Shown: positions 61,643 through 64,000 of the stretch, piece by piece
Layout: every line of letters begins with the position of its first letter
How positions within the stretch are numbered: the first letter of the stretch is position 1
From: Segatella copri
Lineage (GTDB): Bacteria > Bacteroidota > Bacteroidia > Bacteroidales > Bacteroidaceae
Length of the DNA: 64,000 nucleotides
Assembly (NCBI RefSeq): GCF_009494395.1
Contig: NZ_VZCB01000046.1
Coordinates: forward strand, 28,777-92,776
Direction: 5' to 3'
Notes under the pieces: generated by a model
Database searches by the model: none
Told to the model about the DNA's origin: nothing
The model's input: only the letters and a program-made list of their open reading frames with translations
Translations under genes and position numbers: made by a program

Positions 61643-63883
61643 TTATCTACCCTTATCCATCAGGTCTCTGTCGGTAGGCAGGATTTCCGAAACAATCCAT
61701 TTGTTGCCGTCCTCTTCGTGCTTCTGCTGGAAGCCGAGATTCTGCATCGTCTGGCTGATGTCACGGTTTGACATCGTGTCGCGGAAGATGGAATTGGTGC
61801 AGATGCGCTCCAGAATATCACTGGTGCGGCGACGGAAGATGTTCTGGACAGGCGTATCCTCATCGGGAACCTTGTAGAACTTGAGGATTCTTTCGGCTAT
61901 GTAGTCGTTCACCTGGAACAGTTTGTTGCGCACCGACTGGCGCTTGATTTCCTCATCGGTGAGCCAGTATTTCCAGTCGTCCTCCGTCAGTCCCTTCTTC
62001 TTCTTTTCGAGCACCTTCCTGGCAAGTGCCACCGCCTGGGAGTAGATGCCCTCATAGTTGAAGGGATGGGTATAGGGATTTTCTATCTTCCGGATATGCC
62101 ATGTCATGTATCTGCGGCTTTCGTCCTCAGGGATGATATGGACATTGTTGCTCGTGGCACAGAAGGAGGCATTCCTCTTCAGCTGGCAGCTGTACATGTG
62201 GTAGGGGATGCGATAGGTTACTGCCATCTTGGTGATGCTGCTCTTCAGCGAATTCAGGTTCTTGCCATGGGGCACTCCGAACTCATCCAGCAGTACCAGT
62301 CCCTTCGATGCTATCAGCTCCAGGAATTCCTTCGACTTGTAGTCGCCCGCCGAGTCGTTGGCGAAGTATTCTCGCAGCGATGGCGGGAGGAGGCGTTCGA
62401 AGAAGGTGGTCTTGAAGATGCCGCCCTTGCCCACGAAGATGAGGATAGCCTGGTTGGCAGTATGGCTGGTGGTCCATTCCACGATCATTCCTACAAACCA
62501 TTTCTTGAAAATCTCAACGAATTCCTCTTCCGTATGATAGTTGTCGGGACAGTCCATCACGGTCACCTTTCGGGCGAGTTCCGCGATATAGTCGGGGTCG
62601 CCTTCATGCCAGGGTGGCAGGTCCTTGAGATAATCCTCCATCGGGTTGTAGTCGACGCTGAACTCGCTGTTCACGATGATGTTGAGTCGCTTGGTCGAGG
62701 TTCTGATTCCGTCCTTTTCCATTCTGAGAAAGATGGAGTTCATGATGGAATCCTCCACGTCGGTCCAGCGGTAGTACTTGGTCTTTCCCACATAGCGTCC
62801 CCTGAGCTGCAGCTTGTTGGTGATGGTGTTGTGGCGGAAGTCGTAGTTGGTCTCCAGCCATTGCATGACGTTTTTGGTGGATGCGAGTTTTTTCGTGTTT
62901 CCTCTAGGCATTTCGCAGCTCCAGCATCCCTGGCTTTCCGTATGGTTGTATACCCAGTCAATCACCTGCTGTGTTCCGTCGTGTGCGGCATATTCCTTCG
63001 TCATCCATTGTTCCACATCCTCCTTCCTTGCCCCGTAGTTGTGGCAGAAGGTGGCAAACTGCATGACGAATTCATGCCGATGTCCCGTTTCGAACTGCAC
63101 ATACCAGTTTTTCGACATCTCTTCCACTTTTCTGATGATATCTTCAGAGTTGGGTGGTGTCGTGTTCTGCTGTTCCTCAGCCGTCGGGGCGCCTTTTCCA
63201 GCCTTACGCTTTCTAGGCGGCTTGCGTTTCTCTTCCTCCTTCTTCTCTTCGTTGCGGATGAAGTCTTCGGTCTCTTCCGTCGTCACGTCAATCGCCGTGG
63301 CATCCCATTGGAAGTAGGCATTCTCATCGTGCGCCAGACCGCAGATTCGGGTCATGTTGGTGCACTGTCTGTCAGCCTTCAGTCCTAGTGCTTCGTCATA
63401 CAGTTTTATCGCCTTGGTGATGGCTATATGGTGCAGGTCGGTGGCTGCCAGAGGACAGCCTTTGGGTCGGGTGTATCGGCACAGGATTCTGATTCCCTTC
63501 CCGCTGATGGTCCGGTAAGCCGCCATGGTGTTCCTGATGCCTTTCACCTTCTCCATTGCCAGTTCCATCTGTTCCGGTGAGAGGTTGTCATAGTCCAGCA
63601 TGAGCCAGAAGGTTTCCCATCCGAAGTCTTCCAGCTTTTTTCCTGTGCGCATGAATTGGATAGAAGGGCAGATGCCATGCGATCTCTGCTTTCTACTCAT
63701 TGCCAGTTTTCTGTCTATCTTGGCATCAATTCTATACCCTTCCGTATTCTGCTGGGTATAGACGTCAGTCGTGATGAATTCCTCCAGTTTCTGAAGGCTT
63801 TCCAGTGGACGGTTGATAGTAGTGTTCAACGTCTCGAAAAACGATGGCAGTTTGTCCTGTCCTTCTTTTTGATTTATCTTCAT
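61643..63883 (-). CDS. PrimPol-VapE/VirE-type primase-helicase
   Basis: 746 residues. N-terminal BT4734-like/VirE_N region with archaeo-eukaryotic primase features: LMLDYDN (Asp97, Asp99) and ISGKGIRILC (about 126-135). A basic linker (EEKRKPPRKRKAGKG, about 214-228) leads to a superfamily 3-like VapE helicase: Walker A FVGKGGIFKTTFF (about 480), Walker B GLVLLDEFG, sensor FCATSNN. Such proteins start replication of phage satellites and islands. Start MKINQKEGQDKL has a CACTAAAAAA box 9 bases upstream. No integrase or relaxase is seen before the window ends. Confidence 0.88.
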   Translation of the reverse strand: MKINQKEGQDKLPSFFETLNTTINRPLESLQKLEEFITTDVYTQQNTEGYRIDAKIDRKLAMSRKQRSHGICPSIQFMRTGKKLEDFGWETFWLMLDYDNLSPEQMELAMEKVKGIRNTMAAYRTISGKGIRILCRYTRPKGCPLAATDLHHIAITKAIKLYDEALGLKADRQCTNMTRICGLAHDENAYFQWDATAIDVTTEETEDFIRNEEKKEEEKRKPPRKRKAGKGAPTAEEQQNTTPPNSEDIIRKVEEMSKNWYVQFETGHRHEFVMQFATFCHNYGARKEDVEQWMTKEYAAHDGTQQVIDWVYNHTESQGCWSCEMPRGNTKKLASTKNVMQWLETNYDFRHNTITNKLQLRGRYVGKTKYYRWTDVEDSIMNSIFLRMEKDGIRTSTKRLNIIVNSEFSVDYNPMEDYLKDLPPWHEGDPDYIAELARKVTVMDCPDNYHTEEEFVEIFKKWFVGMIVEWTTSHTANQAILIFVGKGGIFKTTFFERLLPPSLREYFANDSAGDYKSKEFLELIASKGLVLLDEFGVPHGKNLNSLKSSITKMAVTYRIPYHMYSCQLKRNASFCATSNNVHIIPEDESRRYMTWHIRKIENPYTHPFNYEGIYSQAVALARKVLEKKKKGLTEDDWKYWLTDEEIKRQSVRNKLFQVNDYIAERILKFYKVPDEDTPVQNIFRRRTSDILERICTNSIFRDTMSNRDISQTMQNLGFQQKHEEDGNKWIVSEILPTDRDLMDKGR

Positions 63884-63892
63884 ACTCAGAAA

Positions 63893-63920
63893 TTTTTTAG
63901 TGGCGGCTTGCTTTTTAGGG
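63893..63920 (-). promoter_or_regulatory. CACTAAAAAA and CCCTAAAAAG boxes before the vapE-like gene
   Basis: Minus strand CCCTAAAAAG (63911-63920) then CACTAAAAAA (63893-63902), then ATG 63883. The paired arrangement recalls the double box before smalltalk. Confidence 0.7.
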
Positions 63921-63951
63921 TAGGTCGTCGATAATTAATACCGCCACAAAT

Positions 63952-63980
63952 TTATATAAAATTTTCGAATTATAAGCAAG
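63952..63980 (-). promoter_or_regulatory. Possible promoter of the vapE-like gene
   Basis: The minus strand reads TAAATTTG at 63952-63959, with CTTG 17 bases upstream. The leader contains a 7-bp inverted repeat GTGGCGG/CCGCCAC (63900-63906 with 63946-63952). Confidence 0.45.
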
Positions 63981-64000
63981 TAATATAAAAAACTTGAATG

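Noticed and set aside
62066..63388. 440-codon frame opposite the vapE-like gene
   Set aside because: The minus frame carries clear primase and helicase motifs; the plus frame shows none.
59659..63883. Calling the accessory module a prophage
   Set aside because: No integrase, terminase, capsid or tail gene is visible; only replication-like and lysis-like genes are present.
1..64000. tRNA, rRNA or transfer-messenger RNA genes
   Set aside because: I scanned for conserved tRNA arms and saw none; a covariance search would be needed to exclude them fully.

Overview
The window looks like a Bacteroidales chromosome, most likely Prevotella/Segatella (S. copri-like; inferred from gene content and promoter style, not from a search). 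Promoters follow the Bacteroidetes pattern TTTG-N19-20-TAnnTTTG, no convincing Shine-Dalgarno sites are seen, and the gene set (Na+-NQR, biotin-dependent decarboxylase subunits, DUF4421, OmpH lipoprotein, DUF4248/smalltalk/HU-like cluster) is typical of that group. No tRNA, rRNA, CRISPR array, transposase or integrase was recognised.

Layout. 1-3,950: a partial clostripain-like (C11) lipoprotein protease and valS, both minus. 3,961-11,748 plus: an ABC-F ATPase, engB, a Gfo/Idh/MocA oxidoreductase, a DUF4421 protein, a DUF1460 cell-wall amidase-like protein and htpG with a sigma54-like promoter. 11,926-19,180: an orphan ECF sigma factor, a lipoprotein plus pepD (minus), a small membrane protein, an OmpH/Skp-like lipoprotein and nth (plus), aroC, slyD and a coiled-coil protein (minus), and a small exported protein. 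19,181-19,719 holds no gene but a candidate small RNA and a phased repeat. 19,720-28,020 is one long minus-strand run, hisH-hisA-hisF-hisIE-ftsE-lysC-lysA and two glycosyltransferase-like genes. 28,222-29,881: an FHA protein and an HU-CCDC81/SPOR protein. 30,023-31,394: rfbC and a lipoprotein. 31,481-36,232 (minus): sodium-pump decarboxylase beta subunit, biotin carrier, OadG-type subunit and a YidE/YbjL-type transporter. Then pgk and tamB (minus), nqrABCDEF (plus), maeB (minus), a TetR regulator, a GNAT/FemAB-like protein, and a plus-strand run of a DUF2520 oxidoreductase, a KdsC-like phosphatase, maf, fur, purA, hisS and an SGNH esterase.

59,659-63,883 (minus) is an accessory module: PrimPol-VapE helicase, DUF4248, HU-like protein with a Gly/Ser/Asp tail, a 30-residue smalltalk-type membrane peptide and an N-acetylmuramoyl-L-alanine amidase. 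It abuts an esterase gene whose C-terminal pectinesterase domain is cut off at the junction. Four of the five genes carry the same CACTAAAAAA box directly before the start codon. The intergenic spaces hold a long inverted repeat with inner hairpins (60,237-60,379), a perfect 30-bp inverted repeat followed by about 21-bp direct repeats (61,121-61,280), and a TATCTCT inverted-repeat cluster (61,571-61,609). This is the best candidate for a poorly described system here: a replication-protein/lysis-gene cassette resembling a satellite or a domesticated element.

A second theme is a mosaic family of short intergenic repeats (segments AGTGATTA, GTTCAAA and AGTGAAGA, sometimes joined into an element of about 100 bp). 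One copy has entered the coding sequence of the biotin carrier protein, and another may supply the start codon of hisF. A third theme is two candidate small RNAs, each with a Bacteroidetes promoter and a terminator containing the same 12-nt sequence.
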